Positions 14,879 to 22,918 of a stretch of DNA of 57,849 nt are shown here, piece after piece (the stretch's first letter is position 1; every line of letters starts with the position of its first letter). Source of the stretch: Chloroflexota bacterium. Its GTDB lineage: Bacteria > Chloroflexota > Anaerolineae > Anaerolineales > Villigracilaceae. Both the position numbers and the translations under genes were made by a program. The notes under the pieces were generated by a model. That model ran no database searches. It worked only from the letters and a program-made list of their open reading frames with translations, and was not told the DNA's origin. The DNA lies in NCBI GenBank assembly GCA_016866215.1, contig VGNE01000022.1, forward strand, positions 1-57,849, read 5' to 3'.

Positions 14879-15946
14879 ATGCTCAAACTCCCCGGTTTAA
14901 TTGACCCGCACGTCCATTTGCGCGAACCTGGCGCGACGCATAAAGAAGATTTTGATTCAGGCACATCTGCCGCACTTGCCGGTGGATTCACCATCGTACT
15001 TGCAATGCCAAATACCAAACCTCCGATTTTTGATTCGGGTACTCTTGATCTCGCATTAAATGCCGCGAAACAAAAAGCGCGCTGTGACTACGGACAATAC
15101 CTGGGCGCGGGACCCGATAATGCGGATTGGAAATTACACAAGTCGCTGCCATCACGCGCGGCGGGACTTAAAATGTATCTCGATTCGACCTTCGGTGAAC
15201 TGCGCCTTGATGATATGACACTATGGCACCCGCATTTTGAAAATTGGCCGAAAGATATGCCCATCGTGGCACATGCTGAAAGCAGAAGTATGGCAGCGGC
15301 GATTCTATTTGCCTCCATTTACGACCGTTCCCTTCACATCGCGCATGTTTCATTAAAAGAAGAGATCCTGCTGATCAAAGCCGCAAAGGAAAAAGGGATC
15401 AAGGTGACTTGCGAGGTTTGTCCGCATCATTTGTTTATGACCTCTTCCTCTCCCGAGGGGAGAGAGTCGGGTGAGGGAAGAAAAGATGTCCGCCCGCGCT
15501 TGGCCTCCCAAAAAGATGTAGATGCTCTCTGGAACAATCTCGATGTTATTGATTGCTTCGCCACCGACCACGCGCCCCATACAAAAGAAGAAAAGGATTC
15601 AGATAATCCACCGCCCGGCTTTCCGGGCTTGGAAACAGCGCTGCCTCTTTTGCTAACGGCTGTTTCCGAATCCCGACTCACAATTCCCGATTTGATCGCG
15701 AAAATGTATACCAACCCTAAAAAAATCTTCAATCTTCCTGAACAAGCCGAGACCTGGGTCGAAGTGGACGAGAACGCAGCCTACGAGATCAAAGCCCCTG
15801 AGCAATTTACACGCTGCGGCTGGACTCCCTTTGAAGGCTGGAAGGTGAAAGGCAAAGTCTGCAAAGTAGTCTTGCGCGGCAAAACCGCCTTTGAAGACGG
15901 AAAAATCCATGTGGAAGCCGGCTACGGCAGGGATATTCGGGTATAA
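14879..15946 (+). CDS. pyrC: Dihydroorotase
   Basis: PyrC cyclises carbamoyl-aspartate to dihydroorotate in de novo pyrimidine synthesis. The 355-residue protein has the amidohydrolase metal motif DPHVHLREPG (about 8-17), the substrate segment HKEDFDSGT, metal-binding HAES and CEVCPHHLFM, and the catalytic Asp in FATDHAPHTKEEK. The start at 14879 gives the usual N-terminus LPGLIDPHVH. No Shine-Dalgarno precedes it, and a TATACT -10 lies 7 nt upstream, so the mRNA is probably leaderless. Residues SSPEGRESGEGRK after HHLFM come from a palindromic repeat within the gene (15441-15480) and replace the usual loop. Confidence 0.93.
   Translation: MLKLPGLIDPHVHLREPGATHKEDFDSGTSAALAGGFTIVLAMPNTKPPIFDSGTLDLALNAAKQKARCDYGQYLGAGPDNADWKLHKSLPSRAAGLKMYLDSTFGELRLDDMTLWHPHFENWPKDMPIVAHAESRSMAAAILFASIYDRSLHIAHVSLKEEILLIKAAKEKGIKVTCEVCPHHLFMTSSSPEGRESGEGRKDVRPRLASQKDVDALWNNLDVIDCFATDHAPHTKEEKDSDNPPPGFPGLETALPLLLTAVSESRLTIPDLIAKMYTNPKKIFNLPEQAETWVEVDENAAYEIKAPEQFTRCGWTPFEGWKVKGKVCKVVLRGKTAFEDGKIHVEAGYGRDIRV
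15441..15480. repeat. Dispersed palindromic repeat inside pyrC
   Basis: CTCTCCC-GA-GGGGAGAG followed by GTCGGGTGAGGG has the form of a repeat often found between bacterial genes. Here it is read in frame and encodes a Ser/Gly/Glu-rich loop of dihydroorotase. Confidence 0.6.
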
Positions 15947-16034
15947 AAAGCAGATTGCTATCCGAAATAACCCGATGAAAGCCCACATTTAGGTATCATT
16001 GTTTAGACAAGTTATTATTTTGGCCGTCCTTTTC

Positions 16035-16385
16035 TGTGGATAAGTGGCACTTAACTGTGGAAAACCTCCTCTGCCTGTGGACAATAAGCCTAATTCCCTA
16101 AATAATTGTCTAGCAACTTAAAAAGGCAAACCCCCATATATGGGGGTTTGCCTTTTGTATATACCAAAATATGGACGTCTCCAAAAAAGAAATAACCATT
16201 TGCTGATTTTGTGGATAAGTTGTCCAGAAACTCTCCACAGCAAGGGTCGTGTCTGAAAACAGAATCAGGCTCAGGCCTGGTGGGAAGCGGGGCAAGTCAT
16301 CCCGTCTGTAGTGGAGAATCTGTTTTGTCCACACTATCAACACCCCCTACTAATATTACTAAATCATATTAATATATAGATACTT
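16035..16385. other. Candidate chromosomal replication origin (oriC)
   Basis: Within the 517-bp gap between pyrC and spoVS there are five DnaA boxes fitting TTNTNCACA: TGTGGATAA (16035-16043), TGTGGAAAA (16056-16064), TGTGGACAA (16076-16084), TGTGGATAA (16210-16218), and TTGTCCACA on the plus strand (16325-16333). Near matches lie at 16220-16228 and 16231-16239. After the last box come a C-rich run (16341-16347) and triplets CTA-CTA-ATA-TTA-CTA (16347-16361). An AT-rich stretch follows to about 16400. This box/GC-cluster/DnaA-trio order matches the unwinding region described for B. subtilis-type origins. A 36-bp perfect palindrome lies in the middle. Confidence 0.78.
16121..16156. terminator. 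36-bp perfect palindrome, likely bidirectional terminator
   Basis: AAAAGGCAAACCCCCATA joined directly to its reverse complement gives an 18-bp-arm palindrome with A and T runs at the ends. It may terminate pyrC transcription before the second group of DnaA boxes. Confidence 0.7.
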
Positions 16386-16386
16386 C

Positions 16387-16415
16387 TTGAATCTATTAAG
16401 TGAATCCTGTACAAT
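16387..16415 (+). promoter_or_regulatory. spoVS promoter
   Basis: TTGAAT (16387-16392) and TACAAT (16410-16415) with a 17-bp spacer. It lies at the right edge of the AT-rich part of the candidate origin, so transcription of spoVS could affect origin opening. Confidence 0.65.
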
Positions 16416-16463
16416 CCATGTATAGAAGGTTTGTCCCCACTTTGCCAACCCTGGGAGGTTGCC

Positions 16464-16736
16464 ATGGATATAATCAAAGTTTCAGCCAACTCCCGTACCT
16501 CTGCAGTTGCCGGGGCTATCGCAGGAGTGATGCGCGAGCACAAACATGCAGAAGTGCAAGCCATCGGAGCCGGCGCAGTGAACCAGGCTGTAAAGGCCCT
16601 CGTGCTTGCCACCAGTTACCTCAAGAATGATGGGATGGATGTGGTCTGTGTCCCTGAGTTCGTGGACGTGGAAATCGAGGATAAGGTTCGCACGGCCATT
16701 AAACTGGTGATCGAACCTCGTAACCCGAATCCGTAA
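16464..16736 (+). CDS. spoVS: Stage V sporulation protein S-like protein
   Basis: This 90-residue protein is nearly a textbook SpoVS. It begins MDIIKVSANSRTSAVAGAIA, then has EVQAIGAGAVNQAVKALVLA and ends VEIEDKVRTAIKLVIEP. SpoVS proteins adopt an Alba-like fold, which suggests nucleic-acid binding, and occur in many non-sporulating bacteria. The start has GGGAGG at good spacing. The gene immediately follows the candidate origin; a chromosome-associated role would fit the position but is inference. A palindromic repeat follows the stop. Confidence 0.93.
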   Translation: MDIIKVSANSRTSAVAGAIAGVMREHKHAEVQAIGAGAVNQAVKALVLATSYLKNDGMDVVCVPEFVDVEIEDKVRTAIKLVIEPRNPNP

Positions 16737-16739
16737 AGC

Positions 16740-16772
16740 AGGTGACTGTCACTTCCAAAGTGACAGTCACCT
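16740..16772. repeat. 33-bp palindromic repeat (GTGACTGTCAC family)
   Basis: AGGTGACTGTCACTT and its perfect reverse complement are separated by CCA. A close copy is at 39334-39364. Confidence 0.9.
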
Positions 16773-16791
16773 TATAGCGAATAGGGTGGCG

Positions 16792-16797
16792 TATAAT
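16792..16797 (+). promoter_or_regulatory. -10 element before the lamin-tail protein gene
   Basis: A perfect TATAAT lies 83 bp upstream of the ATG at 16880. No convincing -35 is visible; the preceding palindromic repeat occupies that region. Confidence 0.4.
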
Positions 16798-16879
16798 CTT
16801 CGCAAGTGGATGTTTCGCTATGCGCTTAACTGTAAGTTGATTCTGCGCGCCGTGCAGTTTCCACGCCTTTTCATAGTCC

Positions 16880-19444
16880 ATGCAAAATTGGAAGAGTTTT
16901 CTGCGTGTAATGTTATTCCTAGCCCTGTTGATAGGTATGCTGGCAGGTGTTTCCGCACCTGCGTTTGTGAATGAGTCTGTTAGTGCGGCGCCGATGCAAG
17001 CAACTGCTTTGGATGTAATTATCAATGAAATTGGATGGGGAGGAACTGCGGCGTCCACAGCAGATGAATGGATTGAACTATATAATCCCACAGGGTCAAA
17101 TATTAATATTACGGGCTGGACTCTCATCACTACAGGCGGAACACCTAATATTCTTCTTTCTGGAACTATTCCTGCAAATGGTTATTTTCTTCTTGAACGT
17201 ACAGATGATACAGCAACTTCTGTACCAGCTGATCAATTTTTTACAGGTGCAATTGCTAACAATCCAGCAGGTGATGGTTTTACCTTAAGTGACGAGTTAA
17301 ACAACATAATTGATACTGCAAATATCAATGGTGGGTCATGGCCCGGTGGAAGTGCAGGATCAACTTTTTCAACCATGGAAAGAATAAGTATTGGTGTTGA
17401 TGCAGATTCCAATTGGGGTTCCAATAATGGGGTAACAAGAAATGGTACCGATGTTGGCGGTAATTCGATTAATGGTACACCCAAACAACAAAACTCAATC
17501 TATGCTCTTCCAACACCAACTCCAACAAATACAAACACGCCAACAAACACATCCACTCCCACAAACACCCTTACCCCTTCGCTTACCCCGATCTTCTCCC
17601 TCACTCCTTCTCTCACCCCCTTCCCCGGCGAAGTCATCCTCAGCGAAATTGCCTGGTCTGGAACACAAGCCACTTCCAATGATGAATGGATAGAACTTTA
17701 CAATACCCGTTCCACGCCAATTGATCTAACAGGCTGGCGTTTGGTCAGCAACAGCGGCGGTGTGGATATTGTCTTGAGCGGCACGATTTCCGGTAACGGC
17801 TATTTCCTGCTTGAACGCGCTCGTGAAAATACGGTAAATGATGTCAGTGCAAATCAAATCTATACAGGGTCGCTTTCAGATGCAGGCGATATATTAAGTT
17901 TAAGCAAGCCCAATGGAACAGTCGTGGATACTGCCAACAGCGATGGAGGTTCATGGCCTGCTGGAAGCGCTTCCCCCAATTTCTACAGCATGGAAAGAGT
18001 GTTAAGTGGTGGTGTCGCCGCGCCGGATAATTCCTACGGCTGGATAACCAATAATCAGCCAGCCACCTGGACAACGCATGATGCGGCAAATAATCTTATT
18101 CATGGAACACCCGGAAATCCCAATTGGGCATTTTCAGTAACGCCTACTTTTACGCCAACGATTACATTATCACCTACACTAACCCTCACCCCCACCCTTA
18201 CATTGACTCTCACACCCAGCATCACCCCCACACCAGCGGGATTAAGATCCGTGATCATCAATGAGGTGGCCTGGGCAGGCACAACCTCCGGGCTTAGTGA
18301 CGATGAATGGATCGAGTTATACAATCCTGGAAGCGCAGCCATAAGTATCATAGGCTGGAACCTAAAAGCCGCCGATGGCGCGCCAGACATCGTCCTGAGC
18401 GGATACATCCCTGCCGGCGGATATTTCCTGCTCGAACGCGGCGCCAACCTCTCGGATGACACCACCGTGTCCGACATCCCTGCAGATCAAATATACACTG
18501 GTAACGCGCTGTCCAATAGCGGAGAAGAGCTCACTCTGTATGACGTCTCCAACAAAATCATAGATACTGCTAATGGCAATGGCGGTAGCTGGCCCGCGGG
18601 AAGTTCATCCACTTACGGCACGATGGAAAGAATTTCAGGAACCGCCGACAGCGACAGCGCATGGATCACAAACACAGGCGTAAAGAAAAACGGAAAGAAT
18701 GCAAACGGCGGCGATATTTTAGGGACGCCAAAGAACAGCAATAATGTAGGTCCCACTCCCACACCCTCAAAGACAGCCACACCCGTAAGCACCTCAACCT
18801 CCGCAGCGTTCGAGATTGACCCCCGTCCCATCATCAACGAAATCCTCCCGCGCCCGGGCTTTGATTGGAACCAGGACGGCAAGGTGGATGTCTTCGACGA
18901 ATTCATCGAGATCAAAAATCTCAGCCCCATCGATATTAATTTAAGTGGCTGGATACTGGATGACGAAGCAGACACAGGCTCAAGCCCGTTCACATTGCCG
19001 GATGTCACCTTGAAACCCAGGCAACGCATTGTCTTCTACGGATCCCAAACCAACCTGTTGCTCAGTGACGGCGGCGATAGCGTGCGTCTCATCAACCCCA
19101 AAGGGAAAATATACGACAAATATACCTATCCCATCGCAAAGTGGGAGGATGAATCCATTTGCCGCCTGCCCGACGGGAATGTCTTTGGCGCATGGTTCGC
19201 AGATTGCACTCCCACACCAAACCTGACCAATACGCGCGAAGGAAATGTCCCAGCCATGCCGGACGTCAATTATGAATCTCCCGTCTGCGATTTACCCGAT
19301 ACCATCCCCGTCGATTTCTTCCTCGCCGAATGTCACGGTTACGGAGCGAATGTCTGGAATCCGTATTATTGGGACCAAAACGGCTGGCAGGGCGCGCTAA
19401 CCATTCCACAAAAAACGAGCAAATGGGAATCTTTTGTTGAATAA
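16880..19444 (+). CDS. Secreted protein with four lamin-tail domains
   Basis: The 854-residue product has an N-terminal signal peptide (hydrophobic core VMLFLALLIGMLAGVSA). Three similar lamin-tail (LTD) domains follow at about 45-200, 250-410 and 455-620. Each has a NEI/SEIAW entry, DEWIELYN, an LSGTI.NGYFLLER strand and TAN.(D/N)GGSWPAGS. Thr/Pro-rich linkers (repeated TPTNT, TPTLT) separate them. A fourth, more divergent LTD-like domain (about 645-760) includes NQDGKVDVFDEFIEIKN. The last 95 residues are unassigned. It has no LPxTG or membrane anchor at the end. Such proteins are taken to be cell-surface or matrix components. No clear Shine-Dalgarno precedes the ATG. Confidence 0.8.
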   Translation: MQNWKSFLRVMLFLALLIGMLAGVSAPAFVNESVSAAPMQATALDVIINEIGWGGTAASTADEWIELYNPTGSNINITGWTLITTGGTPNILLSGTIPANGYFLLERTDDTATSVPADQFFTGAIANNPAGDGFTLSDELNNIIDTANINGGSWPGGSAGSTFSTMERISIGVDADSNWGSNNGVTRNGTDVGGNSINGTPKQQNSIYALPTPTPTNTNTPTNTSTPTNTLTPSLTPIFSLTPSLTPFPGEVILSEIAWSGTQATSNDEWIELYNTRSTPIDLTGWRLVSNSGGVDIVLSGTISGNGYFLLERARENTVNDVSANQIYTGSLSDAGDILSLSKPNGTVVDTANSDGGSWPAGSASPNFYSMERVLSGGVAAPDNSYGWITNNQPATWTTHDAANNLIHGTPGNPNWAFSVTPTFTPTITLSPTLTLTPTLTLTLTPSITPTPAGLRSVIINEVAWAGTTSGLSDDEWIELYNPGSAAISIIGWNLKAADGAPDIVLSGYIPAGGYFLLERGANLSDDTTVSDIPADQIYTGNALSNSGEELTLYDVSNKIIDTANGNGGSWPAGSSSTYGTMERISGTADSDSAWITNTGVKKNGKNANGGDILGTPKNSNNVGPTPTPSKTATPVSTSTSAAFEIDPRPIINEILPRPGFDWNQDGKVDVFDEFIEIKNLSPIDINLSGWILDDEADTGSSPFTLPDVTLKPRQRIVFYGSQTNLLLSDGGDSVRLINPKGKIYDKYTYPIAKWEDESICRLPDGNVFGAWFADCTPTPNLTNTREGNVPAMPDVNYESPVCDLPDTIPVDFFLAECHGYGANVWNPYYWDQNGWQGALTIPQKTSKWESFVE

Positions 19445-19446
19445 GA

Positions 19447-19533
19447 CAGGTACACAGGTACGCAAGTAGACAAGTACACAAGTCGTGTCTACCTGTCTAC
19501 GTGTTTACCTGTTTACTTATTTCCCTGTATACT
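19447..19533. repeat. Octamer-repeat inverted array before pyrF
   Basis: Five octamers ACAGGTAC, ACAGGTAC, GCAAGTAG, ACAAGTAC, ACAAGTCG are followed by inverted octamers TGTCTACC, TGTCTACG, TGTTTACC, TGTTTACT and finally TGTATACT (to 19533). The last contains the TATACT -10 (19528-19533), 7 nt before the pyrF ATG. Confidence 0.75.
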
Positions 19534-19540
19534 ATTCCCC

Positions 19541-20386
19541 ATGGAAACCTTCTTCACCTTTCTGGAAAAAAGAGTCGCTGACTCAGCTTCCCTTTTATGC
19601 ATTGGACTCGACCCGCACATCCCTGATCTCAAAGAACCGAATGCCGCCTCCGCGCTGGACTATTGCCTGACTCTGATCAAGCAGACCACTCCCTACGCTG
19701 CGGCATTCAAACCCAACGCCGCCTTCTTTGAAGTCTTCGGCGCCGAAGGTTGGACCGCGCTCAAGCAGGTGATCGAAGCCATCCGCGAAGAATCAGATCG
19801 TTTGGGTTCACGCATCCCCATCGTCCTGGATGCGAAGCGCGGGGATATCGCATCCACAGCGGATGCTTATGCCCAATCCGCGTTTGAAACTCTCGGCGCA
19901 GATTGCATCACCCTGAATCCATATCTCGGCAAAGACTCAATCGAACCGTTCTTAAAGAATCCAGAAAAAGGCGTTTTCCTGCTTTGCAAAACATCGAACG
20001 CAGGTTCCATGGACTTGCAAAATTTGTTCGTCCTGCCTTCGGGTTCTGACAGTCCCATGCCCTTATATCTTTATGTGGCTTTTATGGCTCAGGAATGGAA
20101 TGTGAAGAAAAACATCGGACTCGTCGTTGGCGCAACACATCCGCAGATCATGGGCATGATCCGCAACGCAGCGCCTGATCTGTGGTTTCTCTCACCCGGG
20201 GTCGGCGCGCAAGGCGGCGAATTGGAACTGGCGCTCAAATCCGGATTGCGCGCCGACGGACAGGGACTTCTGCTGCCTGTCTCACGTGCCATTGCCCGCG
20301 CAGAAAGTCCCGCTAAGGCCGCGGCAGAATTACGCGACCAAATAATAAATATCAAAAGAGATTTAACCAGGGATAAACGGAGATAA
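19541..20386 (+). CDS. pyrF: Orotidine 5'-phosphate decarboxylase
   Basis: PyrF decarboxylates OMP to UMP, the last step of de novo UMP synthesis. The 281-residue length and the motifs CIGLDPHIPDL (about 20-30), FKPNAAFFE and the catalytic VLDAKRGDIASTADAYA (about 90-106) identify the longer, subfamily-2 type of OMP decarboxylase. LSPGVGAQGGEL near the C-terminus binds phosphate. There is no Shine-Dalgarno. TATACT lies 7 nt upstream of the ATG, with TTTACC 18 bp before that, so a leaderless mRNA is likely. pyrE follows 71 bp downstream. Confidence 0.94.
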   Translation: METFFTFLEKRVADSASLLCIGLDPHIPDLKEPNAASALDYCLTLIKQTTPYAAAFKPNAAFFEVFGAEGWTALKQVIEAIREESDRLGSRIPIVLDAKRGDIASTADAYAQSAFETLGADCITLNPYLGKDSIEPFLKNPEKGVFLLCKTSNAGSMDLQNLFVLPSGSDSPMPLYLYVAFMAQEWNVKKNIGLVVGATHPQIMGMIRNAAPDLWFLSPGVGAQGGELELALKSGLRADGQGLLLPVSRAIARAESPAKAAAELRDQIINIKRDLTRDKRR

Positions 20387-20424
20387 ACAAAGAGTTATTA
20401 ATTAAATGAATCTTTGTTTATCTC
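20380..20424. repeat. Hairpin between pyrF and pyrE
   Basis: GAGATAAACAAAG (20380-20392) and its perfect reverse complement (20412-20424) flank an AT-rich loop. The left arm contains the pyrF stop codon. It may stabilise or partly terminate the pyrF message. Confidence 0.7.
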
Positions 20425-20457
20425 TGTTCATCATAGTGAATTAAAAAGGAATCATCC

Positions 20458-21099
20458 ATGACCGATATATTACGTATCGCGAATCACGAATTATCCTCCC
20501 TCGCCGATGAACTGCTCGCTGCAGGCTGTATCAAATTCGGTGACTTCACCCTCAAGTCTGGTTTCAAATCCCCCATCTACATTGATCTGCGCCGTATTAT
20601 CTCATTTCCAAAATTACTTGAACAAATCGCGGCGGCATATTTGCCTATCATCCGTCCTCTTTCCTTCGACCGTCTCGCTGGATTGCCTTACGCCGCCATT
20701 CCCATCGCCACCGCCATCAGCCTGGCGGGAAACTATCCGATGATCTATCCGCGCAAGGAAGTAAAAGACTATGGAACGAAAGCAGAGATCGAAGGCGAAT
20801 TCCACGCCGGTGAAACGGCTCTGGTTATTGACGATCTCGCCACCACTGGTGGAAGCAAATTCGAAGCCATTGAAAAATTGACAGGCGCAGGGCTGATCGT
20901 GAAAGATGTTGTTGTGTTGGTGGATCGTCAATCTGGCGCAAAGGAATCCCTCGAACAGGCGGGATACTCCTTGTACTCGGTTTTCACCATCAATCAGCTG
21001 CTGGATCATTGGGAAGAGACAGGGAGAGTGTCCAAGGATAAGATCGAAGTCACGAGAGCGTTTCTGAAGCGCTCAAATGTTTTAACGCCAGGAGATTGA
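20458..21099 (+). CDS. pyrE: Orotate phosphoribosyltransferase
   Basis: PyrE joins orotate and PRPP to give OMP, which PyrF uses. The 213-residue protein has FTLKSGFKSPIYIDLR (about 29-44) near the orotate site, the flexible loop RKEVKDYGTKAEIEG (about 99-113) with catalytic Lys, and the PRPP signature ALVIDDLATTGGSK (about 121-134). AAAGGA lies before the ATG. The 3' end carries AGGAG, which would have served a downstream gene now reduced to a fragment (21107-21184). Confidence 0.94.
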   Translation: MTDILRIANHELSSLADELLAAGCIKFGDFTLKSGFKSPIYIDLRRIISFPKLLEQIAAAYLPIIRPLSFDRLAGLPYAAIPIATAISLAGNYPMIYPRKEVKDYGTKAEIEGEFHAGETALVIDDLATTGGSKFEAIEKLTGAGLIVKDVVVLVDRQSGAKESLEQAGYSLYSVFTINQLLDHWEETGRVSKDKIEVTRAFLKRSNVLTPGD

Positions 21100-21106
21100 A
21101 TTTCCT

Positions 21107-21184
21107 ATGCCCCAAAAACATACCTTCACAGCAACCATCCAAAACGCAGGCGGAGACGGGACGCCTAATTTTCTACTTCGCTAA
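21107..21184 (+). pseudogene. Truncated 5' fragment of a YdeI-like gene
   Basis: The frame MPQKHTFTATIQNAGGDGT matches the start of the complete gene at 22378 (PKKHTFTAVIQNAGGGG), with a high proportion of identical bases over about 55 bp. It then runs into unrelated sequence at the 3' end of the ATPase gene and stops after 25 codons. It is a broken copy left where the ATPase segment joins the pyrE side. Confidence 0.75.
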
Positions 21185-22312
21185 AAACCCATCAAAATTT
21201 GATTGGTTCACTACTTGAAAATGGCTGTTCGGATAAACGCTGGCGAACTCTTTTGCCGACTTCGTGTTTGCTTCCCCTTCCCTCCACTTGAATTCATAAG
21301 CGCTTAATTCACCCTGTTTTTCCTCGATCAGGTCAATTTCTTTTTGGTCATAAGTACGCCAGAAATAAAAGTTGGCATAGCGGCGCTGGTGATGGAAAGT
21401 TTTCATGCGTTCAATGATCGCATAGTTTTCAAAGAGCGCGCCGATGTCGGAACGGATCTTAAGCGGGTTAAAATTACGGATCAATGCGTTACGCAAGCCG
21501 AGGTCTACAAAATAATATTTGGAAGATTTCGAGATTTCCTTGCGAAGGTTTCTGCTAAAGCCGCGCAGGTTGACGAGCACAAACATTTTCTCCAGCAGGT
21601 CGAGATATTTTTCAACCGATAATTTGGAAATGGAAAGGCGCGAAGCCAGTTCTGAAGTGGAGACTTCCGACCCGATCTGTAACGCCAGCAGGGAAAGCAG
21701 GTCTATGACCTTTTTCGGCTTTTTCACCTGCTCAAATATGAGAATATCACGATAGAGATAATTGTTGATCAGGTCGTAGAGATAGTTTTCCTTGTCTTCA
21801 TATGAATCATAACTGGCTATTTTGGGATACATCCCGAATCTCAAAAATTCCTCCATGTGTTCGCTGTTTGACGTAACGGGCGGGTGGATTGGCAGTTCAT
21901 TATATGAAAACGGATATAAAGTAAATATGGATGAACGCCCTGTCAGCGGTTCATTAACCTTAGTTGCAAGGTCAAATGAAGCCGAACCAGATGCGAGGAT
22001 ATGTATCTTATAATGGTCGAAAATCAGTTTTAGCGTCAGCCCGATATTCTCGATGCGCTGGGCTTCATCAATCACCAGTAATTTATTTGCGCCCACAACT
22101 GTTTTAAGTTTGTCTAAATCTGCGCGGCTCAAAAGTTCCTGCGTGCGCAGGTCATCCCCGTTCAATTGGACATACGGCAAGTCTGTTTTTGCCAGCAATT
22201 GCCCGATCAGTGTGGTTTTTCCCGCCTGTCGCGGACCATATAAAATGATCGCTTTGGGCTCAGATTGTAGTTCTTTTTGAATATGGTAAAATAGACTTCG
22301 CTCAATTTCCAT
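21173..22312 (-). CDS. AAA-type ATPase of the DUF4143 family
   Basis: This 379-residue protein has Walker A GPRQAGKTTLIGQLL (about 25-39), Walker B KLLVIDEAQRIENIG (about 77-91), a sensor ASGSASFDL and the PFSYNELP segment. A C-terminal DUF4143 part (about 200-340) follows, with EVSTSELASRLSISKLSVEKY (winged-helix-like, quoted here only by its ends) and KYYFVDLGLRNAL. Members are common and mobile in bacteria and archaea; their targets are poorly known. It is oriented against pyrE and the YdeI-like gene and interrupts what looks like a former pyrE-YdeI operon, pointing to insertion. Confidence 0.88.
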   Translation of the reverse strand: MEIERSLFYHIQKELQSEPKAIILYGPRQAGKTTLIGQLLAKTDLPYVQLNGDDLRTQELLSRADLDKLKTVVGANKLLVIDEAQRIENIGLTLKLIFDHYKIHILASGSASFDLATKVNEPLTGRSSIFTLYPFSYNELPIHPPVTSNSEHMEEFLRFGMYPKIASYDSYEDKENYLYDLINNYLYRDILIFEQVKKPKKVIDLLSLLALQIGSEVSTSELASRLSISKLSVEKYLDLLEKMFVLVNLRGFSRNLRKEISKSSKYYFVDLGLRNALIRNFNPLKIRSDIGALFENYAIIERMKTFHHQRRYANFYFWRTYDQKEIDLIEEKQGELSAYEFKWREGEANTKSAKEFASVYPNSHFQVVNQSNFDGFLAK

Positions 22313-22377
22313 AAATTTAGTATATTACACTTTACTTAATTTGTCAAAATATGGCAGGAAACATTTTTTCGCAAAAA

Positions 22378-22854
22378 ATGGAAATTTTCATACCCAAAAA
22401 ACACACCTTTACCGCAGTCATCCAAAACGCGGGCGGAGGCGGCGCATTTGTGGAAGTCCCCTTCGATGTGGAAGCGGCTTTTGGCGCGAAAAAGCCCAAA
22501 GTCAAAGCCATGATCGAGGGTATCCTCTATCGCGGCATATTAACACGGATGGGCGGCGAACGTCATATCCTGATCATCCTCAAAGGCATCCGTGAGCAGA
22601 TCGGGAAAACGTTCGGCGATGAAATAAAAATCATCGTGGAGGAAGATACCGAGCCGCGCGTGATCGAAGTCCCTGCGGAGTTGAAGAAGGCGTTCAAGAC
22701 TGAAAAGGAAGCGAAGGCCTTTTTTGAAAAGTTGGCTTACACACATCAACACGAATATGTGATGTGGATCAACGAAGCCAAACGAGAAGAGACGCGCCAG
22801 ACGCGCGTTGCAAAAACAATAGAGATGTTGAAACAAGGCAAACGTGGAAAATAA
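22378..22854 (+). CDS. DUF1905/YdeI-OmdA family protein
   Basis: The 158-residue product has a DUF1905 beta-barrel domain (about 1-95: KKHTFTAVIQNAGGGGAFVEV, quoted by its ends, and KVKAMIEGILYRG). A C-terminal helical OmdA segment (about 105-158) follows, with LKKAFKTEKEAKAFFEKLAY and HEYVMWINEAKREETR. The OmdA domain is named after 'bacteriocin-protection' YdeI proteins; its biochemical role is unknown. The start at 22378 is chosen by comparison with the fragment at 21107, which begins at the equivalent residue. An in-frame ATG at 22351 is possible. No strong Shine-Dalgarno is present for either. Confidence 0.82.
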   Translation: MEIFIPKKHTFTAVIQNAGGGGAFVEVPFDVEAAFGAKKPKVKAMIEGILYRGILTRMGGERHILIILKGIREQIGKTFGDEIKIIVEEDTEPRVIEVPAELKKAFKTEKEAKAFFEKLAYTHQHEYVMWINEAKREETRQTRVAKTIEMLKQGKRGK

Positions 22855-22918
22855 GAAGTAAATGAAAATTATTCTTATGCTCCAGCAGCCGTCCCCGGCG
22901 GCAATAGCTGGATCAATC

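Noticed and set aside
19447-19533. A CRISPR array
   Set aside because: The repeated units are only 8 bp, contiguous and arranged as opposing arms, with no unique spacers and no cas genes nearby.
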